Shown: one piece after another, positions 45,418-54,746 of the stretch
Numbering within the stretch: the stretch's first letter is position 1
Layout: the number at the start of each line of letters is the position of its first letter
DNA from: Sphingosinicella terrae
Lineage (GTDB): Bacteria; Pseudomonadota; Alphaproteobacteria; Sphingomonadales; Sphingomonadaceae
DNA: 64,000 nt
Direction: 5' to 3'
NCBI RefSeq assembly: GCF_003347635.1
Contig: NZ_QDFY01000001.1
Location: 558,001 to 622,000, forward strand
Made by a program: the position numbers and the translations under genes
The notes under the pieces: generated by a model
What the model was told of the DNA's origin: nothing
What the model saw: the letters and a program-made list of their open reading frames with translations, nothing else
The model's database searches: none

Positions 45418-46071
45418 TTAGTGCCGGCTCAGCGCCAATTGCACCGCCAGCCCCGCCATCGCCGTCGCCGCCACCCAGCGGGCGGTGCGGCCGACCCATT
45501 GGAGAGCGCTCAGCCTGCTCGCCGCGCTCGCGGCTGCGAGCGCGACGCCGATGTTGACCAGCGTTCCGACCAGATCGAACCACAAGCCGAGGCAGAGGAT
45601 CTGCAGCGCCGGGATGGCCGCACCCGGATCGACGAACTGGGGCAGGAAGGCGAGGAAGAAGAGCGCCACCTTGGGATTGAGGATGTTGACCAGCATCGCC
45701 GCCCGGAACTGGCGAAGGCCGGAGCTGCGCGGCGCCGTCCCTTCAGCGGACACGCCGCTACGCGACCGGAGCATCGAGACGGCGAGCCACAGCAGATAGG
45801 CGGCCCCGATCCATTTGATCAGGTTGAACGCAGCTTGCGAGGAAACGAGGATGGCGGAAAGGCCGAGCACCGCCGCGACGACGTGGACGAGCGCGCCGGC
45901 ACCGATGCCGAGGGCGGCGACGATCCCGTTCCGCCGCCCGCCGCGGGCGGCGCTGGCAGCGACGAAGGTCATGTCCGCGCCCGGGACGATGTTCAGCGCC
46001 AGCCCCGCGAACGCGAAGCCGAGGAAGAGCGGCCAGTCCGGCAGGAGGGCGATTCCGGCTAGCTCGAGCAT
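45418..46071 (-). CDS. LysE/RhtB-family amino-acid exporter
   Basis: A 217-residue protein with about six transmembrane helices and the LysE/RhtB signature near the N-terminus, LNIVPGADMTFVAASAARGG, followed by GIGAGALVHVVAAVLGLSAI and FNLIKWIGAAYLLWLAVSML. Members export amino acids such as lysine, threonine or homoserine lactone; the substrate cannot be read from the sequence. Lies convergent with the GST gene and divergent from the first DAACS symporter. RBS is weak. Confidence 0.9.
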   Translation of the reverse strand: MLELAGIALLPDWPLFLGFAFAGLALNIVPGADMTFVAASAARGGRRNGIVAALGIGAGALVHVVAAVLGLSAILVSSQAAFNLIKWIGAAYLLWLAVSMLRSRSGVSAEGTAPRSSGLRQFRAAMLVNILNPKVALFFLAFLPQFVDPGAAIPALQILCLGLWFDLVGTLVNIGVALAAASAASRLSALQWVGRTARWVAATAMAGLAVQLALSRH

Positions 46072-46272
46072 GGGCGCCGTCTAGCAGCCGCCCGCTTCTC
46101 GATCAGCCTCGAAATTCGGCTTGCTCACGGGCTCCCTGGCAGTGCCGACCCTGAAGCCGGGCCACTGGGTACGCGGTGTCCGGCCGACGTCTCGCCCTTG
46201 CGCGCCGGGCGCCTTGCACTAGTGATTGCCCCTGCGCGCCGGAATGCCGGGGGCGGGACAAGGGGAGATTGG

Positions 46273-47508
46273 ATGAGGGCCTGGTTTGCAATTCCGCTTT
46301 GGCAGCGCGTGATCGCCGCCCTCGTCCTCGGAATAGTCACGGGATGGATCTGGGGGCCGGGAGCCGAGAGCATCAAGTGGATCGGCGATTTCTTCATCCG
46401 GGCGATCAGGATGCTGGTGGTGCCGCTGATCTTCTTCTCGCTGGTCGCCGGCATCGCGGCGATCGGCGACATCAGGAAGCTCGGCAAGGTCGGCGGCCGT
46501 GCGCTCCTGCTGTTCGTCATCACCGGCTTCGCCTCGGTCGCGCTCGGCCTGGCGCTGGGCACGATCATTGCACCCGGGACCGGCCTGGCCCTGACCCTGC
46601 CTGCGGGGACGGTCGTGCCGGAGCCGGCTGCGACGTCCGTCACCGACATGATTCTTGCGATGATACCCGCAAATCCGGTCGACACGATGGCTCGGGGCGA
46701 TGTGCTCCCGCTGATCGTCTTCGCGCTGCTGTTCGGCATTGGAATACTCATGGCCGGCGAGGAAGGCAGCCTCGTCGCCCGCGGCATGGACGGGGCAGCC
46801 ATCGTCATGCAGAAGATGACCATCCTGGTGATGGAGCTCACGCCGTTCGGCGTCTTCGCTCTCATGGCCTGGGTGGCAGGCACGTTCGGAATCGAGGCAC
46901 TGCTCCCGCTCGCCAAGCTGGTCGGGCTCAACTATCTCGGCTGTCTACTGATCATCTTCGGCATCTACTCGGCGATCATCCATTTCATCGCCAAGGTGCG
47001 TGTGATCGACTTCTTCCGCGGGATGATCGATGCGATGGCGGTCGCCTATTCGACCGCCTCGTCCAATGCGACGCTGCCGGTCACCCTTCGCTGCGCACAG
47101 CGCAACCTCGGGGTCAGCCGCAGCGTGTCGAGCTTCGTCATCTCGCTCGGCGCGACCATCAACATGAACGGCACGGCCATGTACCTGGGGCTCGCCACCT
47201 TGTTCGGTGCCCAGATCTTCGGAGTCACGCTCGATGCCGGCGACTATCTGATGATCATGATCACCGCGACGCTCGGCGCGATCGGCGCGGCCGGAATTCC
47301 GGGGGCCGGCCTGATCATGATGGGGCTGGTATTCTCGACCGTCGGGGTGCCCTTGGAGACGATCGCCTTCATCGCCGGCGTGGACCGCATCATGGATATG
47401 ATGCGGACGACCACCAACATCACCGGGGACGCCGCCGTCGCGGTCGCCGTCGCGAGGATGACCGGCGACCTCAACGTCGAAGAGCTCGAATCGGCCGACG
47501 ACGTCTAG
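46273..47508 (+). CDS. Dicarboxylate/amino acid:cation symporter (DAACS)
   Basis: A 411-residue symporter of the GltP/DctA/GltPh fold. It has eight core helices and two re-entrant loops: hairpin 1 with STASSNATLPVTLRCA (SSNATLP, from about 263) and helix 7 motif NMNGT (297-301). In well-studied members this motif is NMDGT, whose Asp helps bind sodium; Asn at position 299 suggests altered coupling. The family transports glutamate, aspartate or C4-dicarboxylates with Na+ or H+. ATG 46273 has GGGGAG upstream; the open frame reaches 46198. A second symporter of the family begins 107 bases after it. Confidence 0.9.
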   Translation: MRAWFAIPLWQRVIAALVLGIVTGWIWGPGAESIKWIGDFFIRAIRMLVVPLIFFSLVAGIAAIGDIRKLGKVGGRALLLFVITGFASVALGLALGTIIAPGTGLALTLPAGTVVPEPAATSVTDMILAMIPANPVDTMARGDVLPLIVFALLFGIGILMAGEEGSLVARGMDGAAIVMQKMTILVMELTPFGVFALMAWVAGTFGIEALLPLAKLVGLNYLGCLLIIFGIYSAIIHFIAKVRVIDFFRGMIDAMAVAYSTASSNATLPVTLRCAQRNLGVSRSVSSFVISLGATINMNGTAMYLGLATLFGAQIFGVTLDAGDYLMIMITATLGAIGAAGIPGAGLIMMGLVFSTVGVPLETIAFIAGVDRIMDMMRTTTNITGDAAVAVAVARMTGDLNVEELESADDV

Positions 47509-47615
47509 GGCGGCGCCTCTGGCCATGCCCCTCGGGATCGATACCGACCTGATCGGCATTTGAACTTTGGCCGATCCGGCCGGCCTATCGTGGGATGTCG
47601 GGAAGGAAGGACGTG

Positions 47616-48956
47616 ATGGACAAGCCGGAGCCGCGCAGGCTGCCACTTCATCTGAAGATGCTTGTCGGCTTCGTCGTCGGCCTTGTGGCTGGTCTGATCG
47701 TCTATTCGACCCAGCCGGACGCCCGATGGGTGGGCTTCGCGCGCGAATACGTCACGACGCCGATCGGCGACATTTTCCTGAACCTGCTCTTCATGCTGGT
47801 CGTGCCGCTGCTCTTCTCCGCTCTCGTCGTCGGAATTTCGGAGATGGGCGAGGTCCGGTCACTGAGGCGCGTCGGTCTACGGACGCTCGCTTATACGCTT
47901 GTGGTCTCGTCGCTCGCCGTCGCCGTGAGCCTTGCGGTGGTGAACCTCCTCCAACCGGGGGCAGGCGTCGAGCGCGAGGTTGCCGAATCGCTGCTGACGC
48001 AGTCGGCTGGGCGCGCAAACGAGATCGTGCAGTCCGGTCAGGAGCAGCCGAGCGGCGTGGAAGCGCTCGTCGGTATCGTCCCGAACAACCTCGTCGCCGC
48101 GATGAGCAACAACAGCGCCATTTTGTCGGTCATGTTCTTCGCGCTCTTCTTCGGCATCGGCCTCCTGCTGACCGATACGCCTGCCGCGCGCACCCTGAAG
48201 TTGGGGTTCGAAGGCCTATTCGACGTGACGATGCGGCTGATCCTCATCGTCATCAAGCTCGCCCCTTATGCGGTGGCCTGCTTCATGTTCAACCTGGCAT
48301 CGAGTTTCGGTTGGGAGCTGCTCGTGCGCCTCTCCGCTTACGTGGGAGTCGTGCTCCTGGCGCTGGGCATCCAGATGTTCCTGGTCTTCCCAGCGCTGCT
48401 CGTGACCCTGGGCCGAAAGAACCCGATCACCTTCTTCCGGCAAACGCAGGAAGCGAGCTTGATGGCCTTCTCCACCGCCTCGTCGAACGCCACTCTGCCA
48501 ACGGCGCTGCGGGTCGCGGACGAGCAGCTGGGGCTGCCGCCGAGGGTTGCCCGCTTCGTCCTGACCGTGGGCGCCACCGCCAATCAGAACGGTACGGCGA
48601 TGTTCGAGGGCGTCACCGTCATCTTCCTGGCGCAGTTCTTCGGGGTTCCGCTCAGTCTCGGCGATCAGTTGCTGGTCATGCTGGTCTGCATTCTCGGCGG
48701 CATCGGGACGGCAGGCGTGCCGGCGGGCTCACTGCCCGTCGTCGCCCTCATCCTGGCGATGGTCGGGATCGATCCCGCCGCGATCGCCCTCGTCCTCGGC
48801 GTCGACCGTTTCCTCGACATGTGCCGGACGACGCTCAACGTCATCGGCGATCTCGTCGCGGCGCAGGTCATTTCCGCCGGCGAACCCGCGGAGGAAGGCC
48901 CCGCCGCGTCAGCTATGGACGACGAAGCGGCGGTCGCAGAGGCGCATCCGTCCTGA
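47616..48956 (+). CDS. Second dicarboxylate/amino acid:cation symporter (DAACS)
   Basis: A 446-residue symporter, about 35 residues longer than its upstream paralogue because of a hydrophilic insertion in the region QPGAGVEREVAESLLTQSAG to SGQEQPSGVEALVGI (about 110-150). Hairpin 1 reads STASSNATLPTALR and the helix 7 motif is NQNGT (323-327), again lacking the Asp of NMDGT. ATG 47616 is preceded by GGAAGGAAGG; a frame begins at 47595. Tandem copies that differ in the binding-site motif suggest different substrates or coupling ions. Confidence 0.9.
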   Translation: MDKPEPRRLPLHLKMLVGFVVGLVAGLIVYSTQPDARWVGFAREYVTTPIGDIFLNLLFMLVVPLLFSALVVGISEMGEVRSLRRVGLRTLAYTLVVSSLAVAVSLAVVNLLQPGAGVEREVAESLLTQSAGRANEIVQSGQEQPSGVEALVGIVPNNLVAAMSNNSAILSVMFFALFFGIGLLLTDTPAARTLKLGFEGLFDVTMRLILIVIKLAPYAVACFMFNLASSFGWELLVRLSAYVGVVLLALGIQMFLVFPALLVTLGRKNPITFFRQTQEASLMAFSTASSNATLPTALRVADEQLGLPPRVARFVLTVGATANQNGTAMFEGVTVIFLAQFFGVPLSLGDQLLVMLVCILGGIGTAGVPAGSLPVVALILAMVGIDPAAIALVLGVDRFLDMCRTTLNVIGDLVAAQVISAGEPAEEGPAASAMDDEAAVAEAHPS

Positions 48957-48985
48957 AGCCCGGAACGCGCCGCGACGGGTGACGC

Positions 48986-51010
48986 TCAGGCCGGCTCCAG
49001 CTCGCGCTGGACGACCTTCTCGGCGAGGGTTCCGTTCAGCTCAGCGAGATGATCGAACTCGGCCGTATAGGTGGCGAGGCCCTGGCTCAGCGACCTGAGC
49101 TCGGCATCGAAGCCCTGCATTTCCGCCTCCGGGATCAGCGCCTCGACCTGGTCCCATCGCGACCAGCCCTCGCGCGGGCCCATGCCGAGCATCTGCCCGC
49201 GCCGACTGGCGATCGCCGAGGTGACCCGCGACGTCGCGCCGTTCGGGGCGACCACCGTCACCTTCATCACAGGCTCGAGCAGGTGCGGTGCCGCGGCGGC
49301 GAGCGCCTCGGACATGCCGATCCGGCCGGCGGTGCGGAAGGCGATCTCGGAGCTGTCGACGCTGTGATAGGAGCCGTCGACCAGGGTCACGGCGACGTCG
49401 ACGACGGGAAAGCCGAGCGGTCCCTTGGCGAGTGCGTCGCGGACGCCGGCCTCGACCGCCGGGATCCACTGCTTGGGCACGACGCCTCCGCTGATCCGCT
49501 CGTCGAACCGGAAGCCCTGGCCGCGCGGCAGCGGCTTCACCTCGATGACGGCGTCGCCGAACTGGCCGTGGCCGCCCGACTGCTTCTTGTGGCGGCCGCG
49601 CTGAGTGACCGTCTTGCGGATCGATTCCTTGTAGCCGACCGAGGGCGGGCGCGAGTCGACGGCGACGCCGTAGCGGCGCTTGAGCCGCTCGAGCGTCACC
49701 TTGAGATGCTCGTCATTGATGCCCTTGAGGCGGGTCTCGTGAAGCGCCTCGTCCTGCTCCCACTGCAGTGCCCGATCCTCCTCGGTGAGCTTGTGGAGCG
49801 CGGTCGACAGCCGGACGTCGTCCTTGCGGTCGCGGGTGGCGATGGCGAGGCTGTAATTGCGGGTCGGCTGCGCGACTTCGGGAACGGACGGCGCCGATCC
49901 CGACGACAGCCACTCGCCGGCGCCGACGCCTTCGAGCTTGGCGATGGCGACGATGTCGCCCTCGCGCGCCTCGCCCAGCTTGACCGTCTTGTCGCCCTGG
50001 ACGGCGAACAGCGTGCCGACCCGAACGGAGTGGCCGTCGGGCCCTTGGAGCTCGGCTCCCTCCTTGAGACCGCCGCCGAAGACGCGGGCATAGGTGAGCC
50101 GGCCCATCGTGCCGCTGTTGGACACCTTGAAGACGAAGGCGCAGCCCGCGGCGGTGCCCAGCCGTTCCGCCGCCACCTTCGGATCGGGGGCATCGTGGCG
50201 CAGCGTCTTCAGCAGGCGGCGGACGCCGAAATCGTTGAGCGCCGAGCCGAACAGCACCGGCACGATCTGGCCCTGACCGGTCTCCTTGCTGAGATCGGCG
50301 AAGACGGTCTGCCGATCCGGCACCTCGTCCATGAGCAATTGCTCGAGCAGGACGTCGTCGTGATCGGCGAGCTGCTCGAGCATGTGCGCCCGCTCCAGCG
50401 CTTCGCGATCGGCGAGATCCTCCGGAATCTCCTTCTGCTCGGACGGTTGCCCGGGGCGGTAATAATAAGCCCGCTCGAGAGCGATATCGACGAAGCCGGC
50501 GATCTTCTCGCCCTGGCGGATCGGGATCCATCGGGCAACGAGCGGACGCGCGCTCATCGGCTGGAGCGACTCGAGCAGGGTCTGGATCGAGCCACGCGCC
50601 TGGTCGATCTTGTTGACGAAGATGATGTGGGGAATGTCGAGCGACTCCAGCTGGCGGAGCGTGGGCTCGGCAAGCAGGGCGCGATCGGGATCCGGGTCGA
50701 CGACGACGATGGCGAGGTCGGACGCCGCGACGCCGAGCGCGCCATCGGCGGCGAAGCCCACCGATCCCGGCGCATCGATCAGCGCATAGCGGTCGTCGAG
50801 ATAATCGAAGTGCATCAGGTTGAGCTCGGTCGAGCCGCCGCGGGCCCTGGCTTCCGGGGAGGCGTCGCCGACGCTGCTTCCGTCCGCAACCGATCCCTGG
50901 CGGCTGATCGCGCCGGCGGCGAAAAGAAGGGCCTCGGCGAGGCTGGTCTTACCCGCCCCGCCAGGCCCGACGAGGGCGATATTTCTGGTGCCTGCAGCTC
51001 TTCCGGGCAT
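48986..51010 (-). CDS. EF-G-like translational GTPase, paralogue of FusA
   Basis: A 674-residue protein with EF-G architecture: G domain with P-loop GPGGAGKT (15-22), G3 DAPGS (79-83), G4 NKID (133-136), then domains II-V including the domain IV-type GHGQFGDAVIEVKP. The catalytic His of the canonical DTPGH is replaced by Ser83, and switch I (GSTELN) does not match the canonical RGITI. Thus it is probably not the housekeeping elongation factor but an EF-G-like paralogue of the FusA2 kind, whose role is unclear. ATG 51010 has GGAGA upstream; the frame reaching 51205 adds a low-complexity Arg/Pro region. Divergent from the hotdog-like gene. Confidence 0.9.
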   Translation of the reverse strand: MPGRAAGTRNIALVGPGGAGKTSLAEALLFAAGAISRQGSVADGSSVGDASPEARARGGSTELNLMHFDYLDDRYALIDAPGSVGFAADGALGVAASDLAIVVVDPDPDRALLAEPTLRQLESLDIPHIIFVNKIDQARGSIQTLLESLQPMSARPLVARWIPIRQGEKIAGFVDIALERAYYYRPGQPSEQKEIPEDLADREALERAHMLEQLADHDDVLLEQLLMDEVPDRQTVFADLSKETGQGQIVPVLFGSALNDFGVRRLLKTLRHDAPDPKVAAERLGTAAGCAFVFKVSNSGTMGRLTYARVFGGGLKEGAELQGPDGHSVRVGTLFAVQGDKTVKLGEAREGDIVAIAKLEGVGAGEWLSSGSAPSVPEVAQPTRNYSLAIATRDRKDDVRLSTALHKLTEEDRALQWEQDEALHETRLKGINDEHLKVTLERLKRRYGVAVDSRPPSVGYKESIRKTVTQRGRHKKQSGGHGQFGDAVIEVKPLPRGQGFRFDERISGGVVPKQWIPAVEAGVRDALAKGPLGFPVVDVAVTLVDGSYHSVDSSEIAFRTAGRIGMSEALAAAAPHLLEPVMKVTVVAPNGATSRVTSAIASRRGQMLGMGPREGWSRWDQVEALIPEAEMQGFDAELRSLSQGLATYTAEFDHLAELNGTLAEKVVQRELEPA

Positions 51011-51249
51011 GATCGTCTCCTTCGTCCGCTGCGGCGGATCCGCGAAGAAGACGCGGCGCCGCGTCCTTGGGAAGGGCTCAGCCTTCACCCCTTTGCCGGG
51101 AAGTGCAAGGGGCAAGGCGCGACGTTTCGCTGAAAAGCGGCGGGAACAGGCGAAGGGGAGGGGCCGGCGACGATTCCCGTCTCGAGCGACTCCGCCGAAG
51201 GGCACGGGCGCCTCTTGGCCTTGCCTTCGCCGCCGCTTAGGCTGCCATC

Positions 51250-51963
51250 ATGCGCGACATCCGCATCGATCGCCGCTTTCACGGACCGCCGGACAGCGGC
51301 AATGGCGGCTATTCGGCGGGGCTGGTGGCGAAAGCGCTGGGCGGCAGCGACTGCGTCGTCAGCCTGTGGAAGCCGCCGCCGCTGGGCCGGGCGCTGACGC
51401 TGGAGACGAGCGGCGACGAGGTCGTCCTGCGCGACGGCGAGGTGGAGATAGCCACCGCTCGCAAGGCGGAAGTCATGGTGGGCGTGCCGCCGCCGCCGGC
51501 CGCCGATGCCGCGCGGATGGCGGAAAGGCGCTTTACCGGCCTTTGCGACCATATCTTTCCCGCCTGCTTCGTCTGCGGGCCTGATCGTGCCACCGGCGAC
51601 GGGCTGCGCATCTTCCCCGGCAGGATCGACCCTGGATCCCCTCCGGTCGCCGCCTTGTGGACGCCGGCCTCGAACCTGGCCGACGAGGAGGGGAGGGTCC
51701 GCTCCGAGTTCCTCTGGGCGGCACTAGATTGCCCCGGCTATTTCGCGGTGCAGGCGCAGGCCGGGCTGGCTCTGCTTGGCCGTCTGGCGGCTCGGATCGA
51801 GGCGCGGCCGCCGGTCGGCCGTCCGATCATCGTCACCGGCTGGCCGATCGGCAGCGAAGGCCGCCGGCATCGCGCCGGTACCGCCCTGCACGATGAAGGC
51901 GGAAGGCTGATCGCCGCGGCCGAGGCGGTCTGGGTCACGCTGAAGCCGACAGCAGCGCACTGA
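51250..51963 (+). CDS. Hotdog-fold thioesterase-like protein
   Basis: A 237-residue protein resembling the hotdog/thioesterase-like superfamily in its duplicated helix-plus-sheet pattern ([40 protein letters not shown] and [20 protein letters not shown]). A central [19 protein letters not shown] motif, with two close cysteines, is conserved in this family and may bind metal. Hydrolase activity is inferred only from the fold guess. It begins 239 bases from the divergent EF-G-like gene and ends two bases before the GH8 gene, so the two form an operon, an odd pairing with no obvious metabolic link. Confidence 0.7.
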   Translation: MRDIRIDRRFHGPPDSGNGGYSAGLVAKALGGSDCVVSLWKPPPLGRALTLETSGDEVVLRDGEVEIATARKAEVMVGVPPPPAADAARMAERRFTGLCDHIFPACFVCGPDRATGDGLRIFPGRIDPGSPPVAALWTPASNLADEEGRVRSEFLWAALDCPGYFAVQAQAGLALLGRLAARIEARPPVGRPIIVTGWPIGSEGRRHRAGTALHDEGGRLIAAAEAVWVTLKPTAAH

Positions 51964-51965
51964 GC

Positions 51966-53219
51966 ATGCGCGCCCGCGTCATGCTCCTCGTCGCCATGGC
52001 TTTCTTCTCCGCCTGCGCCACGCCCCCGGCTCCCACCTCGGCCGAGTACAGGACGGTCGCGGACATCCGCTATCGCAACCTGTTCGCCGAGCATCTCGGA
52101 GTCGGCGAGGCGGAGATAGACGCGAAGCTGGGGCACTACTGGTCCTCCCTGTTCGAGGGGGACGGGGAAAGCCGCGTCTACTTTCCCGGCGACCCGAACG
52201 CGAGCGGTGCGACCGGTTATATCCTCGACGTCGGCAATGACGATGTCCGCAGCGAGGGCATGTCCTACGGCATGATGATCGCCGTGCAGATGGACCGGCG
52301 CGACGTCTTCGACGCGCTGTGGAACTGGGCCTACAGCCACATGCGCTATGCCTCGGGGCCCCGCCAGGGCTATTTCCGCTGGCAATGCACGCGCAGCGGC
52401 TGTCCCCGCGACGCCGTGCCCGCCTCGGACGGCGAGGAATATTTCGCAACCGCCTTGTTCTTTGCCGCGCATCGCTGGGGGAGCCGCGCCGGCCTCTACG
52501 ATTATGAGGCGCAGGCCAACGCCATCCTCGATACGATGCTTCACAAGGAAGAGATGAACGGCGGCGTCGTCGACGGCGTCACCAACATGTTCGACCGCGA
52601 GACGCACCAGGTTGTGTTCGTGCCGAACGGCCGCTTCGCCCGCTTCACCGACCCTTCCTATCATTTGCCGGCCTTCTACGAACTGTGGGCGCGCTGGGCG
52701 GCGGGATGGCAGGGGCGGCGCGACGAGGATCGCGCCTTCTGGCACGAGGCGGCGCGGCGCAGCCGGCTCCTGCTCGAACGCGCCGCCCACCCCGAAACCG
52801 GTCTCACTCCCGATTATTCGGAGTTCGACGGCCGGCCGCACGTCCGCGACGGGCATGAGGATTTCCGCTTCGACGCCTTCCGAAGCGCGATGAACTGGTC
52901 GGTCGATCATGCCTGGTGGGGACTCGATCCTGCCGCAATCGAGCGCACCGATCGGTTGCAGGCCTTCTTCGAGGCGCAGGGCATGGACCGTTACGCCAAC
53001 CAGTTCCGGATCGACGGCACGCCGCTCAGCGCCGAGCGATCGTCAGCCTTGATCGCCGCCAACGGCGCGGCCTCGCTCGCCGCCAGCCATTCCCGCGCTC
53101 GACGCTTCGTCGAGGCGCAATGGGCGCTGGAGCCGCCGCGCGGCCGCTGGCGCTACTATAACGGCATGATCGAGTTCATCGCCTTGCTCCACGCCTCGGG
53201 CCGGTTCCGGGCCTGGTAG
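51966..53219 (+). CDS. GH8 reducing-end xylose-releasing exo-oligoxylanase-like lipoprotein
   Basis: A 417-residue glycoside hydrolase family 8 enzyme with a lipoprotein signal (FSAC, Cys17). It closely follows the Rex subgroup, which releases xylose from the reducing end of xylo-oligosaccharides: [20 protein letters not shown] (general acid Glu97), [26 protein letters not shown] and [19 protein letters not shown]. Other GH8 activities (cellulase, chitosanase) are possible, but the Rex motifs make the exo-oligoxylanase reading likeliest. The ATG is two bases after the hotdog-like gene. An enzyme at the cell surface would act on plant xylan fragments; no xylan-uptake genes are in the window. 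Confidence 0.87.
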   Translation: MRARVMLLVAMAFFSACATPPAPTSAEYRTVADIRYRNLFAEHLGVGEAEIDAKLGHYWSSLFEGDGESRVYFPGDPNASGATGYILDVGNDDVRSEGMSYGMMIAVQMDRRDVFDALWNWAYSHMRYASGPRQGYFRWQCTRSGCPRDAVPASDGEEYFATALFFAAHRWGSRAGLYDYEAQANAILDTMLHKEEMNGGVVDGVTNMFDRETHQVVFVPNGRFARFTDPSYHLPAFYELWARWAAGWQGRRDEDRAFWHEAARRSRLLLERAAHPETGLTPDYSEFDGRPHVRDGHEDFRFDAFRSAMNWSVDHAWWGLDPAAIERTDRLQAFFEAQGMDRYANQFRIDGTPLSAERSSALIAANGAASLAASHSRARRFVEAQWALEPPRGRWRYYNGMIEFIALLHASGRFRAW

Positions 53220-53225
53220 CGCGCC

Positions 53226-53609
53226 TCAGCGCTCCCGAAGCCAGTCGATCAGCGCCTGCCGCTCGCGTTCGTCGGCGATTCCAGCCAGCCCCATTTCGTT
53301 GCCGGGCGCCACCGCCTGCGGATCAGCGAGGAATCGGTCGAGCGCCGATGCGGTCCAGTGCGGCTGCCGGGCGGCCAGCCGGCGCAAGGCGGGCGAGTAG
53401 TTGAAAGCGGCCCGGCCCGCCACGGCGCGCCCGAAAATGTCGTGGAGGGTCGGGCCAGCCGGCGTGTCGCGGCCCGGCTCGAGCGCGTGGCAGGCGTAGC
53501 AATGGCGGCGGTAGAGGGTCGCGCCGTCCGGCGCGCCGGTCGAAGGCGAGGCGCCGCAGGCTGCGCCCGCCAGCAAGGCGGCGCCGGTCAGCGCGGCGGC
53601 GAGCCTCAC
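53226..53609 (-). CDS. Class I cytochrome c
   Basis: A 127-residue c-type cytochrome with a signal peptide and possible lipid anchor at Cys18 (weak lipobox), the haem-binding CYACH (37-41) and Met106 in NEMGLAGI as the likely sixth ligand. Family members carry electrons in the periplasm. It starts at a GTG overlapping the stop of the beta-propeller gene (GTGA), so the two are almost certainly cotranscribed. Its partner in electron transfer is unknown; the propeller protein may bind or feed it. Confidence 0.92.
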   Translation of the reverse strand: MRLAAALTGAALLAGAACGASPSTGAPDGATLYRRHCYACHALEPGRDTPAGPTLHDIFGRAVAGRAAFNYSPALRRLAARQPHWTASALDRFLADPQAVAPGNEMGLAGIADERERQALIDWLRER

Positions 53610-54634
53610 GAGGCGGCGGCCGTCGTCACCACCATGATCCGGTCGAGCCCGGATTCGGGCAGGTAGATCCTACCCGGCGCACCGAGGATCTGGCGGACGT
53701 TGGAATTTTCGCCGCTGCCGGGGTAGCGCGTCCAGCGCTCGGTCGCTGGATCGAAGGAGAGGACGGCATTGGCGCCGAAATCGCTGATCCAGACGAGATC
53801 GCGCTCGTCGACATAGACGGCATAGACGCGGGGCCGTTCGCCCTCCGGGCGCCAGCTCCTCCATTCGCCGGTGGCAGGGCTGTAGCGGGTGAGCTGACCG
53901 CCATTCCATTCCGAGATCCACAGATTGCCCCGGCTATCCGACCACACGCGGCGCGCGCCCTGCTGCGGCGTCGGCGGCTCGATGATCGTCGGCGCGCCGG
54001 TCTCGAGATCGACCTTGGCGAGATGGCTGCCGGCCAGGGACACGTAATAGATCTCGCCGGCCGGCGTCGCGGCGATGCCGTAGGGCCCGCGTCCCTCCGG
54101 ATCGCGCCACACCCGCATCTCGCCGCTGGCCGGATCCAGCCGGCCGTAAATGCCGTTCTGGCCGGTGAACCAGACCCGGCCGCGTCCGTCGAAGGCGGGC
54201 GTGTTGAGGTTGCTGTCCGGGAACTCGGCCGGGAGCGGGAAGACGCGGACCTCATCGGTGCCCGGATCATAGCGGACCATGGCGTTGAGGCCGCCGTCGG
54301 TGATCCAGGCGGCGCCGTCCGGGCCCTGGACGACGCCATGCGGCGCCGATCCCTCGCCAAGCGGCACCTCGCGGATCTGGCCGGTGGCGGGATCGAGGAT
54401 CCCGAGCGTGCCGCGCCGCTGGCCGGTATACCAGATCTTCCCGTCCGGCGCCGGCGCGACGTCGTGCGGACGGCTGCCCTCGGGCACCTCGAAGACCCGG
54501 ACATTGGCGGGCAGCGGCGCACTCGCGGCCGGGGTGGCGGCCGGCTCGGCGGCCGGCGGTTGCGCGGCCTGGCCGCAGGCGGGCGTAGCGGCCAAGGCGG
54601 CGGTCATAAGGGCGATGAGGGGCAGGGACCTCAT
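53606..54634 (-). CDS. Exported virginiamycin B lyase-like beta-propeller
   Basis: A 342-residue protein with a signal peptide ending TPAC (Cys20, possible lipobox), a Pro/Ala-rich linker (about 22-45) and a domain of about seven propeller blades, each with a D-G-x-x-W-type repeat (PDGKIWYTG, PDGAAWITD, GRGRVWFTG, SRGNLWISE, DLVWISD). This is the Vgb fold, in which many members are not streptogramin lyases; homologues paired with cytochromes suggest a redox or binding role instead. ATG 54634 was chosen over the frame start at 54700. Divergent from alaS. Resistance should not be inferred from this similarity. Confidence 0.85.
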   Translation of the reverse strand: MRSLPLIALMTAALAATPACGQAAQPPAAEPAATPAASAPLPANVRVFEVPEGSRPHDVAPAPDGKIWYTGQRRGTLGILDPATGQIREVPLGEGSAPHGVVQGPDGAAWITDGGLNAMVRYDPGTDEVRVFPLPAEFPDSNLNTPAFDGRGRVWFTGQNGIYGRLDPASGEMRVWRDPEGRGPYGIAATPAGEIYYVSLAGSHLAKVDLETGAPTIIEPPTPQQGARRVWSDSRGNLWISEWNGGQLTRYSPATGEWRSWRPEGERPRVYAVYVDERDLVWISDFGANAVLSFDPATERWTRYPGSGENSNVRQILGAPGRIYLPESGLDRIMVVTTAAAS

Positions 54635-54746
54635 GTCGCGATTCTCCCGATGCTGACTGTTCCGGCCTTGTACCGCCCGGGCAAGGCGACCGGAAGGCAC
54701 CGCATGCGCGCTTGCTGCACCCGCGAGCGTCGCTTACATCCCCGCC

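Noticed and set aside
49049-51133. Long plus-strand frame opposite the EF-G-like gene
   Set aside because: No recognisable domain, low-complexity composition, and complete overlap with a conserved gene.
53606-54634. Antibiotic-resistance function (streptogramin lyase) for the Vgb-like protein
   Set aside because: The fold alone does not show lyase activity, and pairing with a cytochrome points elsewhere.
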